Shown: positions 18,444 through 27,441, numbered from the stretch's first letter. The stretch is 64,000 nt of DNA from Marinagarivorans cellulosilyticus (GCF_021655555.1 NZ_AP023086.1:1250001-1314000); one strand, 5' to 3'. Program-made: numbers and translations. Notes: generated by a model not told the origin, from the sequence alone.

Positions 18444-19082
18444 ATGCTGGAAGAAGCGAAAAAAGTACGCGAAGCATTGCTTCGTCGCGGTTTGGAAACC
18501 CCCATGGGGGATAGCCCTCTTTCAAGTGCAGAAAAACAAGAAAAGCTGCAGGCGCTGTTTTCTGAAGTGGCAACGACATTGGGCCTAGATCTTACCGATG
18601 ATAGCTTGTGCGAAACGCCTCGGCGTATTGCAAAAATGTATGTCCAAGAAATTTTTAGCGGCCTAGATTATGAGAACTTCCCGAAGTTAACGGTCATCGA
18701 CAACAAAATGGGCACTGATGAAATGGTAATGGTGAGCGATATAGGCTTAACCAGTACCTGTGAGCATCACTTTGTGACCATTGATGGCTTTGCTCGCGTT
18801 GCCTATTTGCCAGCGGGCAAGATTGTAGGGCTCTCGAAGATTAACCGGTTAGTACGGTTTTTTGCTCAACGCCCACAGGTGCAAGAGCGCTTAACGCAGC
18901 AGCTGTTAGTGGCCCTCCAGACGTTGCTAGAAACAGATAACGTTGCGGTTACTATCGATGCCACACACTTCTGTGTAAAGGCGCGCGGCGTTATGGATGC
19001 CAGCTCCAGTACCCGAACTACTGCATTAGGCGGCTCTTTTAAAAGTAATGCCACAACGCGTGCAGAATTTTTAGCGTCTTAA
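18444..19082 (+). CDS. folE: GTP cyclohydrolase I
   Basis: FolE converts GTP to 7,8-dihydroneopterin triphosphate, the first step of tetrahydrofolate synthesis. The 212-aa product has the zinc ligands C106 and H109 in STCEHHF and C177 in THFCVKARG, plus GLSKINRLV and the RPQVQERLT segment. Length is typical of type I enzymes. Nine bases separate it from folX, so the two probably form an operon. Confidence 0.97.
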   Translation: MLEEAKKVREALLRRGLETPMGDSPLSSAEKQEKLQALFSEVATTLGLDLTDDSLCETPRRIAKMYVQEIFSGLDYENFPKLTVIDNKMGTDEMVMVSDIGLTSTCEHHFVTIDGFARVAYLPAGKIVGLSKINRLVRFFAQRPQVQERLTQQLLVALQTLLETDNVAVTIDATHFCVKARGVMDASSSTRTTALGGSFKSNATTRAEFLAS

Positions 19083-19091
19083 GGAGTCATT

Positions 19092-19484
19092 ATGCAAATT
19101 CCAGCCATAATACGAATCAAAAATTTGCGCTTACGGACCTATATTGGCATCAAAGAAGAAGAAATTAATAACCGCCAAGACGTGATCATTAATGCAGTGA
19201 TTCACTGCCAAGCACAAGCTGCAGTAGAAAGTAACATTATAGAAGATGCACTTAATTACCGAACTATATGTAAAGCGATTATTAAGCGTGTTGAAGACCA
19301 GCGTTTCGCTTTGTTGGAGCGTATGACTTACGAAATACTTGAGCTAGTGATGGCTCACCCCGATGTTCTTAAAGGTGAGGTCGAGGTCGATAAGGTGGGC
19401 GCTTTACGCTATTCAGATTCCGTATCTATGGCTTTAGGCGGCGCTCGCACTGAGCGCGGTGGTCCTTGGGAAGCTGGATTTTAA
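19092..19484 (+). CDS. folX: Dihydroneopterin triphosphate 2'-epimerase
   Basis: FolX epimerises dihydroneopterin triphosphate to the monapterin form, used in tetrahydromonapterin synthesis. The 130-aa product keeps the FolX signature IIRIKNLRLRTYIGIKEEE and later LNYRTICKAI and LRYSDSVSMALGG. This is closer to FolX than to the aldolase FolB. AAGGAG precedes the ATG. Encoded directly after folE, which makes its substrate. Confidence 0.94.
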   Translation: MQIPAIIRIKNLRLRTYIGIKEEEINNRQDVIINAVIHCQAQAAVESNIIEDALNYRTICKAIIKRVEDQRFALLERMTYEILELVMAHPDVLKGEVEVDKVGALRYSDSVSMALGGARTERGGPWEAGF

Positions 19485-19516
19485 CTTAAACAGCCGAGGA
19501 AACTCCGGCTGTTTAA
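19485..19516. terminator. Bidirectional terminator between folX and the TonB-fusion gene
   Basis: CTTAAACAGCCG and CGGCTGTTTAAG form a perfect 12-pair stem around 8 bases, directly after the folX stop and 11 bases before the end of the convergent gene. The A and T blocks at its ends can act on both strands. Confidence 0.8.
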
Positions 19517-19527
19517 GCTAACAGTTT

Positions 19528-20784
19528 TTACTCATCTCTGAGCGCAAACACAACGGGTAGCGTGAATTCAAAGCTGTCGCCGGTGATTATGTCTGGCATA
19601 GCAGGGTAAGGGCTGGCGCGTTTGATCGCTTTTAGTGCTTCTTTATTTAACGATTTGTATGGGCTTTCTTTAATGATGTTGGCCGAGGTTACGTCGCCTT
19701 TTCTGTTTATGATAATGGTTACCCTAACAGTACCTTGGTTGCCACGGCGCAATGCGGATTTAGGGTATTTGATATAGCTGCCCGTCCAACGTGTTAATTT
19801 CGATAGGTACAGTTGGCGCGATAATAAGTCGGCGGCGGTATAAGAAAAATCATCTTCCTCATCATCAAATACATCTTCTTGCTGCAAAATTTGGTTCGGC
19901 AAGGTCGCTACGGTTTCAGCTGCTGGCGCGCTTGATGAGTCGCTTGTAGTGTCGGCAATAGTAGTGCTGCTATTCGCTGCAGAGCTAGAGGCTTGCGTAC
20001 TTTGCTGAGTCGTTTCGGTTTCTGTCTGAGTTGCTAGCGCTTCGCTAATACTAGAGGCGCTGGTGGCTTCTGATGGCTCGCTAGCCGCTATTTGTGCTGG
20101 AGGGCTTGCTTGTTCTGGTTTGGGAGGGGCTGCGGCCGCCACTGCCGCTGTTGCTGCAGCGGCGGCTAAGCCGGTATTTAGTGCTGCGACCCGTTCGCGG
20201 GTTGTGCGGATGTTTTTAAAGCGCGCCAGCGTGTCTGGCTCAATGCTGCCAGCTTGTAATAGGTCGGTTTTAAAGTCTGTTGAAAGTGGCACAGGCCCAA
20301 TCCAAGATCGCAGAATTAAGTCAAAAAACTCTACATCTTCGATGGTGCCTAGCATCACGCCGTTTACCGCAACTTCAACGCCGCGGCGAAATGTACGCTC
20401 AATGGTGAGTGTATCGTCTTTTACTAGTTTTATTTTCAGCATGTTGCTGAAGTCTGCTAGGTTTTGAGCGTGCTTCTTGAGGTCAAAATTGCCGGCGTTA
20501 ATCGCTACGCCTTCAATCCACTGGCGCTTAAATTTTCGGGAAAATAAGCGGTCTGCCACCACTTTAATTTCCATCCGCTTGCGCTGGTTGCTGAGGAGTA
20601 TTTGTTTCGCGTCTGCGCTAAGATCTTCTAGGTACAGAGCCGCCATGTATTGGTCTTTTCCAAATTCACTGTGGGAGGCTATTCCGTTTAGGTCTAATGC
20701 GGCCGAAGCCTTGTGGCAAACAAATAGACAAGCTACTGCAAGGGTGCAAGTCGCGTAACGCCTGACGGTAGTTAACAAATACAT
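19528..20784 (-). CDS. Chalcone isomerase-like / TonB C-terminal fusion protein
   Basis: A 418-aa exported protein with an unusual combination. A signal peptide (1-28, ending HKASA) is followed by a chalcone-isomerase-like domain (about 30-195; YMAALYLEDLSADAKQIL, KRMEIKVVADR). A long Ala/Ser/Thr/Glu-rich linker (210-330) leads to a TonB C-terminal domain (330-418; IKYPKSALRRGNQGTVRVTI, RASPYPAMP). The cleavable signal leaves no clear inner-membrane anchor, so it is unlikely to be a standard TonB. It may be periplasmic or held by the outer membrane. Bacterial chalcone-isomerase-like proteins have no agreed function. Confidence 0.75.
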   Translation of the reverse strand: MYLLTTVRRYATCTLAVACLFVCHKASAALDLNGIASHSEFGKDQYMAALYLEDLSADAKQILLSNQRKRMEIKVVADRLFSRKFKRQWIEGVAINAGNFDLKKHAQNLADFSNMLKIKLVKDDTLTIERTFRRGVEVAVNGVMLGTIEDVEFFDLILRSWIGPVPLSTDFKTDLLQAGSIEPDTLARFKNIRTTRERVAALNTGLAAAAATAAVAAAAPPKPEQASPPAQIAASEPSEATSASSISEALATQTETETTQQSTQASSSAANSSTTIADTTSDSSSAPAAETVATLPNQILQQEDVFDDEEDDFSYTAADLLSRQLYLSKLTRWTGSYIKYPKSALRRGNQGTVRVTIIINRKGDVTSANIIKESPYKSLNKEALKAIKRASPYPAMPDIITGDSFEFTLPVVFALRDE

Positions 20785-20910
20785 ACTAGTCTCGTTTTTA
20801 TCGTTATTGTTTTTATTGGTATTTAATGATGGTAATTGTGTGCAACGGCCTCCAATTTTACCGTATTGAGGCGCTTCCGTGTGTATTCATTATGCGGCTG
20901 TTTGTCCATA

Positions 20911-21139
20911 GGGCATCTCTAAAAATGCACATTTTCCGTGATAGCGGCGTCAGCTCCGTCCTCGAGCCCTCATTACACCGCGTAAACTGCGGCTCTCGGC
21001 TTCCTCGACGGCAAGCTCCTGCGCCGTTCTAATAAGGTGCTTCCTGCACCGATGCGTCGCTCTACCTTCTGAATCCATTCAGTCGTCCGGGCGGTGCTTC
21101 CTTGCTCTCACAAAAAAATTACTATTTATAGAAGTGCCC
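20911..21139. mobile_element. Short MITE-like element (copy 1)
   Basis: A 229-bp segment begins GGGCATCTCTAAAAAT and ends TATTTATAGAAGTGCCC, imperfect terminal inverted repeats. It is flanked by a 4-bp direct repeat CATA (20907-20910 and 21140-21143). Inside are segments shared with the longer element at 39792-40284, including CTCCTGCGCCGTTCTAATAA and GGTGCTTCCTGCACCGATG. It has no transposase gene, so it is non-autonomous. The rest of the 20785-21493 gap shows no gene. Confidence 0.85.
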
Positions 21140-21493
21140 CATAGTAATGCCATAAATAAAAAATGTAAGCAAGGGGGCTGCCTGTTACAAACGGTTCATA
21201 GGCCTGCTGGTGGCTCGCTGCCTGTATGTCTTCATGTTCTTTTTGTGTTAATTACTACCAAATGTATTTATTTTTTCTGTTTCTTCTATCTGGTTTCGTA
21301 TCAAAAACATAGACCAATTTCCTCCGCTTTGCTTCAATCTGGTGTTCTTTAGCTAAACTTATTTAGATGATGGCCGATACTCTTAATTTGAGCGTGTAAA
21401 TTATTAAGCTAAATGCAGTGTCGGCATACGGGGTTTGGAGCGGGTGACTGTGTTCTTTGTCACTATTATAAAAAGTGAGTCAGTGAATATACT

Positions 21494-22150
21494 ATGGCAG
21501 ACGAAAAGATTGATTTTCAGGCACTAGAAATTACTTTTGGTCAGCAGTTGTTAATGCACCCGAACCCTAGTGACAAAACAATGGTGTTCAGCTGCACGCT
21601 GATTGGCTGTTTGGCGGATGAAAGCCTAATCGTCGGGCCTCCTTCACAGGGGGTGTTCCCCGCCTTAGAGGAGGGGCAGAAGGTTGTGATTCGCGTGTTT
21701 CTTGATAGTGGTGTGGCGCTCTTTCCAACGACTGTGCTGTATATCAGCGATATTCCTGCCTTAATGATCTATCTAGACTTCCCTTCGGTTATCCAGTTTA
21801 AGCGTTTGCGCGCAGCCAAGCGGGTGGTGGTGGCGCAGCCGGTTTTGGTTAGCAACGTTGATAATAAATCGATCGTCGGTGTCGCAGGTAAGCTGCTTGA
21901 TGTGAGCACTGGTGGCGGTCGGGTGAAGATGTTCGATGACTTGGGTGAGGTGGGAGACCATATAGTTATAAAAGGCAAATTTCAGGTTCATGGTATTTCC
22001 CGCTTACTTACTGTAGATGCCTGTATTCGGAAGAAGGATGGTAAAGAGTACGGTGTGCAATTTGTTGAGCAAGACGAGGATAAGCTTATTTTTTTAATGG
22101 GCTTTATATTCAATGCAATGTTAACGGGGACGGTTGATGCTATCCATTAA
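21494..22150 (+). CDS. PilZ-domain protein, YcgR-like
   Basis: A 218-aa cytoplasmic protein with a YcgR_N/PilZN-like N-terminal half and a C-terminal PilZ domain, which binds cyclic di-GMP. The binding motif is visible as RAAKR (RxxxR) near residue 110 and DVSTGG (DxSxxG) near 140. By analogy to YcgR it could slow flagellar motility or regulate pili when c-di-GMP is high. The next gene starts within its last codons, so the two are probably translated together. Confidence 0.85.
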   Translation: MADEKIDFQALEITFGQQLLMHPNPSDKTMVFSCTLIGCLADESLIVGPPSQGVFPALEEGQKVVIRVFLDSGVALFPTTVLYISDIPALMIYLDFPSVIQFKRLRAAKRVVVAQPVLVSNVDNKSIVGVAGKLLDVSTGGGRVKMFDDLGEVGDHIVIKGKFQVHGISRLLTVDACIRKKDGKEYGVQFVEQDEDKLIFLMGFIFNAMLTGTVDAIH

Positions 22151-22691
22151 GGAAGGTGTTGGCTGTACGTGTTTATGCTTGCTGCTGGTTTTTGCTAATG
22201 CGTCGTGGGCGCTCGATACCCCCTTAAATGAAAAGGCCTTATGGTTGCCCGCGAAATATCAAGGGCATTACATCGAGCTTGTTAGCGCGGCACAGGCAGC
22301 GCTTGATCTACCCCGTTGTATAGAAGTGAAGCAAGCAACGCTCGACCTTCGTCAAAGTACACCAGAAAAATCCATTTATCGCGTTTTGTGTTTACAGGAG
22401 TCTGGCAAAACTTACACCGAAATGATTGACGGCGATGGTTACGTGTCGCTAACGCCAGAAAAAAACTCTGCAATGGCGTGTCATAAACTGCTGCTTGAAA
22501 AAACGCAGCAAATGATAGATATCTCTTGGCTTGAAGGTAAACCTAAGTCGCTCGCTGGTGGTTCTGAGGGTGAAGAGCGCTATCAGTGGGATTTTGATGC
22601 TAAATCACTGGATGGCGATGCTTTGCATTATACCGCGGTATGCGTTGCCGATGATGGCGTACCCAAGGTCACCATAAGCGCTCGACGCTAA
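22137..22691 (+). CDS. Exported protein of unknown function
   Basis: A 184-aa protein with a signal peptide (hydrophobic core CTCLCLLLVFANASWA, cleavage expected after ASWA). The mature part has four cysteines (CIEV, VLCLQ, MACHK, AVCVADD), which might form periplasmic disulphides. I do not recognise the family. ATG at 22137 overlaps the end of the PilZ gene by 14 bases; TTG one codon before is possible. Confidence 0.6.
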   Translation: MLSIKEGVGCTCLCLLLVFANASWALDTPLNEKALWLPAKYQGHYIELVSAAQAALDLPRCIEVKQATLDLRQSTPEKSIYRVLCLQESGKTYTEMIDGDGYVSLTPEKNSAMACHKLLLEKTQQMIDISWLEGKPKSLAGGSEGEERYQWDFDAKSLDGDALHYTAVCVADDGVPKVTISARR

Positions 22692-22711
22692 AGAATTGTT
22701 CCGCTAATATA

Positions 22712-22727
22712 CTGTTTGAATGTACAG
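22712..22727 (+). promoter_or_regulatory. LexA-binding (SOS) box upstream of dinB
   Basis: CTGT-TTGAATGT-ACAG matches CTGT-N8-ACAG exactly. It lies 14 bases before the dinB start codon and just after a TAATAT -10-like element (22705-22710), so bound LexA would block transcription. It also argues that the upstream ATG at 22720, inside the box, is not the start. Confidence 0.8.
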
Positions 22728-22740
22728 TTTTGGTGGGGTT

Positions 22741-23784
22741 GTGCGCAAGATTATTCATATTGATGCAGACTGCTTTTTTGCTGCACTGGAAATGCGAGAT
22801 GCGCCGCATTTGCGCGACCTCCCCATTGCTGTGGGCGGCAGTAGCAATGGCCGCGGTGTTATTTCAACGTGTAATTATCCTGCGCGTAAATTTGGCATCC
22901 GCTCGGCAATGGCGGCTGCTCACGCTTTGCGGCTTTGCCCAGACCTGATCTTGCGACCCCATCGATTTGAGGTTTATCGCCAAGCGTCGAAGGCAATGAA
23001 AGCAATATTCTATGATTACACCGACTTGGTCGAGCCGCTCTCACTGGACGAGGCCTTTCTCGATGTTTCGGCTGTTAGCCGTTGCGATGGTAGCGCGACG
23101 CGCATTGCTGAAGAGATTCGCGCGCGGGTTTTCTCTGAGGTAGGTATTACCTGTTCTGCTGGTGTGGCTAACAACAAGTTTTTGGCCAAAGTGGCGAGCG
23201 ATTGGCAAAAGCCCAATGGCATTACGGTAATTACGCCAGAACAAAACGATGCGTTTAGTCGTGCTTTGCCGGTGGCTAAGCTCAGTGGGGTAGGTAAGGT
23301 AACGGCCGCTAAATTGGCAAGCATGGGGCTGTATAGCTGTGCCGATGTGCGTGAATGTGGTTTGGAGGTATTGCTTAAGCGCTTTGGTAAGTTTGGTGTG
23401 AGGTTGCACGAGCGAGCATATGGCCGCGATGATCGCCCTGTGCTCCCCAGTCGCGAACGGCTATCTATAGGGGTGGAGCATACATATGATCACGACTTGC
23501 CTAGTGGTGCCTGTATTGCTCAGTTGCCGGCATTGTTGGGGGAGTTGCGCGGCCGGATTACCAAGGCACAGGCGAGCGCAAAAATAACGAAGTTGTTTGT
23601 AAAGGTGAAATTTTCAGACTTCGTTTCTACGACTGTGGAGCGGCGCTGTACGGTGCTGGATGATGCGGGTTATGTCGAGCTGCTAAAGCAGGCGATGGCG
23701 CGTTCATCATTAAAAATTCGCTTGCTAGGGGTAGGTGTTAAGGTGGTTGGCGATTCGGTTGGGGTGCAATTGGCGTTATTCTGA
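22741..23784 (+). CDS. dinB: DNA polymerase IV (Y family)
   Basis: An error-prone translesion polymerase induced by DNA damage. The 347-aa product has the palm motif RKIIHIDADCFFAALE, the SLDEAFLDVS acidic pair, ARKFGIRSAM fingers, the GVANNKFLAKVAS segment and LSGVGKVTA helix-hairpin-helix. A C-terminal little-finger domain ends in VQLALF, which resembles a beta-clamp binding peptide. GTG at 22741 is taken as start because the family begins RKIIH and GGTGGGG lies upstream. A LexA box overlaps its promoter. Confidence 0.96.
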   Translation: MRKIIHIDADCFFAALEMRDAPHLRDLPIAVGGSSNGRGVISTCNYPARKFGIRSAMAAAHALRLCPDLILRPHRFEVYRQASKAMKAIFYDYTDLVEPLSLDEAFLDVSAVSRCDGSATRIAEEIRARVFSEVGITCSAGVANNKFLAKVASDWQKPNGITVITPEQNDAFSRALPVAKLSGVGKVTAAKLASMGLYSCADVRECGLEVLLKRFGKFGVRLHERAYGRDDRPVLPSRERLSIGVEHTYDHDLPSGACIAQLPALLGELRGRITKAQASAKITKLFVKVKFSDFVSTTVERRCTVLDDAGYVELLKQAMARSSLKIRLLGVGVKVVGDSVGVQLALF

Positions 23785-24026
23785 CAATTGCTGCGCTTCT
23801 AAAAATCATCCACAAGCTTAAAAACTTCATGTAGAATGGCCCGCTCGAGGGCAATGGGCGTTGAATTTTTCGCCGATGTTACGTAACAGCGTTATACTAC
23901 TGTTAGCAGGTAGTTAAAGTGTTACTGTTCCAAAAAGTAGGCCTAGCAGCGCTAGCGTCAAAATAAAAAAAGCGAGATGCTGCAGTTGCTGCCATCATCG
24001 CATTAGGCTTCTGTGGAGACTAACTA

Positions 24027-24461
24027 GTGAGTCGTAGAAAGCGTAATCGCCAGGAAGAGGCCGATAAGGCCGATATCGATCTAACCCCCATGTTGGACGT
24101 TGTGTTCATCATGCTAATTTTCTTCATCGTTACTGCCTCTTTTGTGAAAGAGCAGACGATCAACGTTAACGTTCCTGATCCTAATCAGGCCGAAACGCCT
24201 CCTAACCCTGATTCGCCTGAGAGCATTCTCATTATGGTGAATGCGCAGGATGAAATTACCATTGACGGTCGTCGTGTAGATTTGCGCGCTGTTCGTTCCT
24301 TGGTTGCGCAGAAAAAAGCCGAAAGCCCTGAGTCTAGTGTTGTTGTTCGCGCACACGAGGATTCTAGTGCAGAGACTTATGTTGGCATTGCCGATGCGGC
24401 TTATGCGGCTAAGGCTGGCGGCGTATCGTTAGTACCCTTTAACGATAAAAAGAAAAGATAG
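24027..24461 (+). CDS. exbD: ExbD/TolR family protein
   Basis: An inner-membrane partner of a proton-driven ExbB/TolQ motor. The 144-aa protein has a basic N terminus, one transmembrane helix with the essential aspartate (LTPMLDVVFIMLIFFIVTA) and a periplasmic domain (ITIDGRRVDL, VVVRAHEDSS). GTG start with GTGGAG 8 bases upstream. No exbB, second exbD or canonical tonB is adjacent and its 242-base upstream gap shows no gene, so it is a stand-alone copy here. A strong terminator follows. Confidence 0.9.
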   Translation: MSRRKRNRQEEADKADIDLTPMLDVVFIMLIFFIVTASFVKEQTINVNVPDPNQAETPPNPDSPESILIMVNAQDEITIDGRRVDLRAVRSLVAQKKAESPESSVVVRAHEDSSAETYVGIADAAYAAKAGGVSLVPFNDKKKR

Positions 24462-24512
24462 TGCTTTTAGTGTAATTTAGGTTTAGCGGCTTCAATGTCG
24501 CACCTTAAAAAA

Positions 24513-24543
24513 CCCAGCTTGATAACAAGCTGGGCTTTTTTTT
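24513..24543 (+). terminator. Intrinsic terminator after exbD
   Basis: CCCAGCTT and AAGCTGGG form an 8-pair stem around GATAAC, followed by C and eight T residues. From here to 24765 (about 220 bases) I see no gene. Confidence 0.92.
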
Positions 24544-24765
24544 GTTTTGTAACTATTCAGCCATGCTCAAATAGGTCTGCAAACTGATCGTTTTCTAGTC
24601 CGCTCAAGCCATCTACGACTTTGTGTTCCTGTAAAGTCTACCCCCACGCATCCTTGCTGGTGCTGGTCGCTATGCAAGCGTTCCAGCCGCTTGAATGCTC
24701 AGAAAGCAATCAATTCGCCTTTAGGCTGACCATTGTTTCGCACCCACCCGAATAGTTACTTTGTT

Positions 24766-25641
24766 TTAAAGCGACAACCAAAGCTGCTTGTTGCCGAGGG
24801 GTGTTTTGGAGGGTAGGTCAGGGTTTGCCAATTCAATGAGGGTTCGTTTGTTGCGCTTAAGTTCTTGAATGGCCTGCTTTACATTGCTCTCGCGGTACAG
24901 CAAAACATCTAGGCTGCCATCGCGTACGGCTTTGCTTAAGCCGTATATGAGCTGGTGGGCCAGCTCGGGTTTGTGTGCACTTACAAATAAGTACATGGGT
25001 TGTGGATAGTGCAGTAGCAGGCGCTGCTCGGCCGCAAAGCCATCGTAAACTTGCGCCTCCTGGATTGTTTCGTGAATGGCTCTTGGCGCTGCATCAAAGT
25101 CGCCTTTTTTCAGTTTGTTAAACAGGCTTTTATGTTTGGTGACTTTTACAATGTTGAGCCCGTTCTTTTCCAATATGGTGGTATCGGCCCATGAGTGTAC
25201 TTGCCCTAAGCTGACTTTTTGCAGGTCGGTTAGGTTGTTTATGTCATCAAAAATCGGCTGAGAGCCGGATTGAATAAGCAGTGTACGGTATCCCATTAGC
25301 CCTTTATATAAAGGGATGCGCACAGCAATAAATTTGTCTTCTAGTGCTTGTGATGTGGTGGCCCAGATCACATCGGTTTTGCCGGCTTCGAGCATTCGGC
25401 GCAAGGTAATCGCTGATTTTTTGCTTTTTTGAATATTGAGGGTGTAGGGGGCTTGCGCTTTGTTCATTGCCATTTCAAAAATGTTGAGCGCATAGCGGGC
25501 TGTGGCGTCATCGCGTGAATGTATGGTGATGGTGTCTGCCAGTATTGAAGGTGTTGTGCAGGCTAAAGGGGCAAGTAGCAATGCTTGAACGGCGGTGCGC
25601 GGTGCAAAAGCTTTTATGGCGTGGCGAAATGCAGATAGCAT
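24766..25641 (-). CDS. Periplasmic substrate-binding-like protein (SBP_bac_3 type)
   Basis: A 291-aa exported protein with a signal peptide ending near SILA. The mature part (DTITIHSRDDATARYALNIF..., MLEAGKTDVIWATTSQALED, ...) resembles extracellular solute-binding proteins of the amino-acid type, but no transporter genes are nearby. Such stand-alone proteins in this group of bacteria are of unknown role, sometimes sensory. ATG at 25641 is chosen over an upstream in-frame start because GAAGGAAC lies 8 bases before it and the signal peptide begins there. Confidence 0.7.
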   Translation of the reverse strand: MLSAFRHAIKAFAPRTAVQALLLAPLACTTPSILADTITIHSRDDATARYALNIFEMAMNKAQAPYTLNIQKSKKSAITLRRMLEAGKTDVIWATTSQALEDKFIAVRIPLYKGLMGYRTLLIQSGSQPIFDDINNLTDLQKVSLGQVHSWADTTILEKNGLNIVKVTKHKSLFNKLKKGDFDAAPRAIHETIQEAQVYDGFAAEQRLLLHYPQPMYLFVSAHKPELAHQLIYGLSKAVRDGSLDVLLYRESNVKQAIQELKRNKRTLIELANPDLPSKTPLGNKQLWLSL

Positions 25642-25772
25642 TAACCGAGTTCCTTCTTGTGTCTGGTCAATAATGCTCTTAAGTCTAGTCGACCCTTTTT
25701 GTTTTGCTAGAGGCCTGGCAGGGTGCAATTTGCTCTTGCCGCTAGCTATTGGTCGACATATTGCGCGAAACA

Positions 25773-25801
25773 TTTACCCTGCCTAACGAAACGCCTATAA
25801 T
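25773..25801 (+). promoter_or_regulatory. Sigma-70 promoter of guaB
   Basis: TTTACC (25773-25778), a 17-base spacer and a perfect TATAAT (25796-25801) lie 120 bases before guaB. The discriminator is GC-rich (GCGCCG), as in stringently controlled promoters. Confidence 0.65.
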
Positions 25802-25920
25802 GCGCCGTTAAATTTTGACGTGGCCTAAATGCCTACTGTTTACTTTGCGTTGTTTGCCGTGGTGTGAGCCGAAAGTAGCGTAGGTCATTTTTTTTTGCCC
25901 AAATTAAGGTGGTTACCCCT

Positions 25921-27396
25921 ATGTTGCGGATTGCTCAAGAAGCGCTGACCTTCGATGATATTTTGTTGGTGCCTGGTTATTCCAGTGTTACAGCCAAAGA
26001 TGTAAGCATAAAAACTCAGCTGACGCGGGGCATTACACTGAATATGCCGTTGGTGTCGGCCGCTATGGATACTGTGACCGAGTCGCGCTTGGCAATTGCT
26101 ATTGCCCAAGAGGGCGGGGTAGGGATTATTCATAAAAGCATGACCATCGAAGATCAGGCTCGCCAAGTGCGCTTGGTAAAAAAGTTTGAAGCCGGCGTAG
26201 TAAAAGACCCAATCACAATTGATTCCTCTGCAACCATTAGCGAGCTAATCGCGTTGACCAAGCATCACTCAATTTCGGGCGTACCTGTTTTAGATGGCGG
26301 CGATTTGGTGGGGATTGTGACAGGGCGCGATGTGCGTTTTGAGCCAAATTTGGATGCCAGTGTGGCAAGTATTATGACACCCAAAGAGAAGCTTGTTACC
26401 GTTCAGGAAGGTGCAAGGCCTGATGAGGTTCGCGCTTTACTGCACAAAAACCGTATTGAGAAAGTGTTGGTGGTTGATGGCAACTTCAACCTGACGGGCA
26501 TTATTACTGTTAAAGATATCAATAAAGCTGAAGCCTACCCTAATGCCTGTAAGGATGCCGATGGCAGCTTGCGTGTAGGCGCGAGCGTGGGCACAAGCCC
26601 TGATACCGATGCCCGTGTTAAGGCGCTTGTTGAGGCTGGCGTAGATGTGTTGGTGGTTGATACCGCGCACGGTCACTCCAAAAACGTATTAGACCGCGTA
26701 GCCAAAATCAAAAAAGATTACCCGCAGGTTCAAGTGATTGGCGGCAACATTGCAACTGCTGCGGCGGCTTTAGCCTTGGTAGAGGCTGGCGCCGATGCTG
26801 TGAAAGTGGGAATTGGCCCCGGTTCAATTTGCACCACACGCATTGTGACGGGTGTTGGTGTTCCGCAAATTAGCGCTATTGCCAATGTTGCAGAAGCCCT
26901 TAAAGACACTGACGTTCCTGTTATTGCCGATGGTGGTATTCGCTTTTCCGGTGATTTGGCTAAGGCCATTGTTGCTGGTGCCAGTGTCGTAATGATGGGG
27001 TCTATGTTTGCCGGTACAGAAGAGGCGCCTGGTGAGGTTGAGTTGTATCAAGGGCGTACTTACAAATCGTACCGTGGAATGGGGTCTTTGGGCGCAATGA
27101 CTCAAACCCAAGGTTCATCAGATCGCTACTTTCAGGACTCTAGCCAAGGTATGGAAAAGCTTGTGCCTGAAGGCATTGAAGGACGAGTGCCTTACAAGGG
27201 GCCGCTGGCAGCTATTACTCATCAGTTAATGGGTGGATTGCGAGCCGCTATGGGTTATACCGGCAGCATAGATATGAAAACTATGCGCACCAAGCCAGAA
27301 TTTGTCCGAGTGACTTCAGCTGGCATGGGGGAGAGCCATGTGCACGACGTTAGTATTACAAAAGAAGCCCCTAACTACCCCATTAGCGGGCGTTAA
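25921..27396 (+). CDS. guaB: IMP dehydrogenase
   Basis: GuaB oxidises IMP to XMP with NAD+, the committed step of GMP synthesis. The 491-aa product starts MLRIAQEALTFDDILLVPGYS. It carries two CBS domains (about 95-205) within the TIM barrel, the catalytic loop GPGSICTTRIVTG, the substrate motif DGGIRFSGD and the flap YRGMGSLGAM. ATG at 25921 matches family starts and has AAGGTGG upstream. It is followed by a terminator and guaA, the next enzyme. Confidence 0.98.
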   Translation: MLRIAQEALTFDDILLVPGYSSVTAKDVSIKTQLTRGITLNMPLVSAAMDTVTESRLAIAIAQEGGVGIIHKSMTIEDQARQVRLVKKFEAGVVKDPITIDSSATISELIALTKHHSISGVPVLDGGDLVGIVTGRDVRFEPNLDASVASIMTPKEKLVTVQEGARPDEVRALLHKNRIEKVLVVDGNFNLTGIITVKDINKAEAYPNACKDADGSLRVGASVGTSPDTDARVKALVEAGVDVLVVDTAHGHSKNVLDRVAKIKKDYPQVQVIGGNIATAAAALALVEAGADAVKVGIGPGSICTTRIVTGVGVPQISAIANVAEALKDTDVPVIADGGIRFSGDLAKAIVAGASVVMMGSMFAGTEEAPGEVELYQGRTYKSYRGMGSLGAMTQTQGSSDRYFQDSSQGMEKLVPEGIEGRVPYKGPLAAITHQLMGGLRAAMGYTGSIDMKTMRTKPEFVRVTSAGMGESHVHDVSITKEAPNYPISGR

Positions 27397-27416
27397 GTGT
27401 TCGGCTGCTTTTAATG

Positions 27417-27441
27417 AAACCCGCCGAGTGCGGGTTTTTGT
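27417..27441 (+). terminator. Intrinsic terminator/attenuator between guaB and guaA
   Basis: AAACCCGC and GCGGGTTT pair around CGAGT and run into T-rich sequence 20 bases after guaB. Either guaA has its own promoter or there is partial readthrough. Confidence 0.8.

Noticed and set aside
20063..20467. 134-codon plus-strand ORF
   Set aside because: It is a low-complexity shadow of the Ala/Ser/Thr-rich linker of the opposite-strand TonB-fusion gene.
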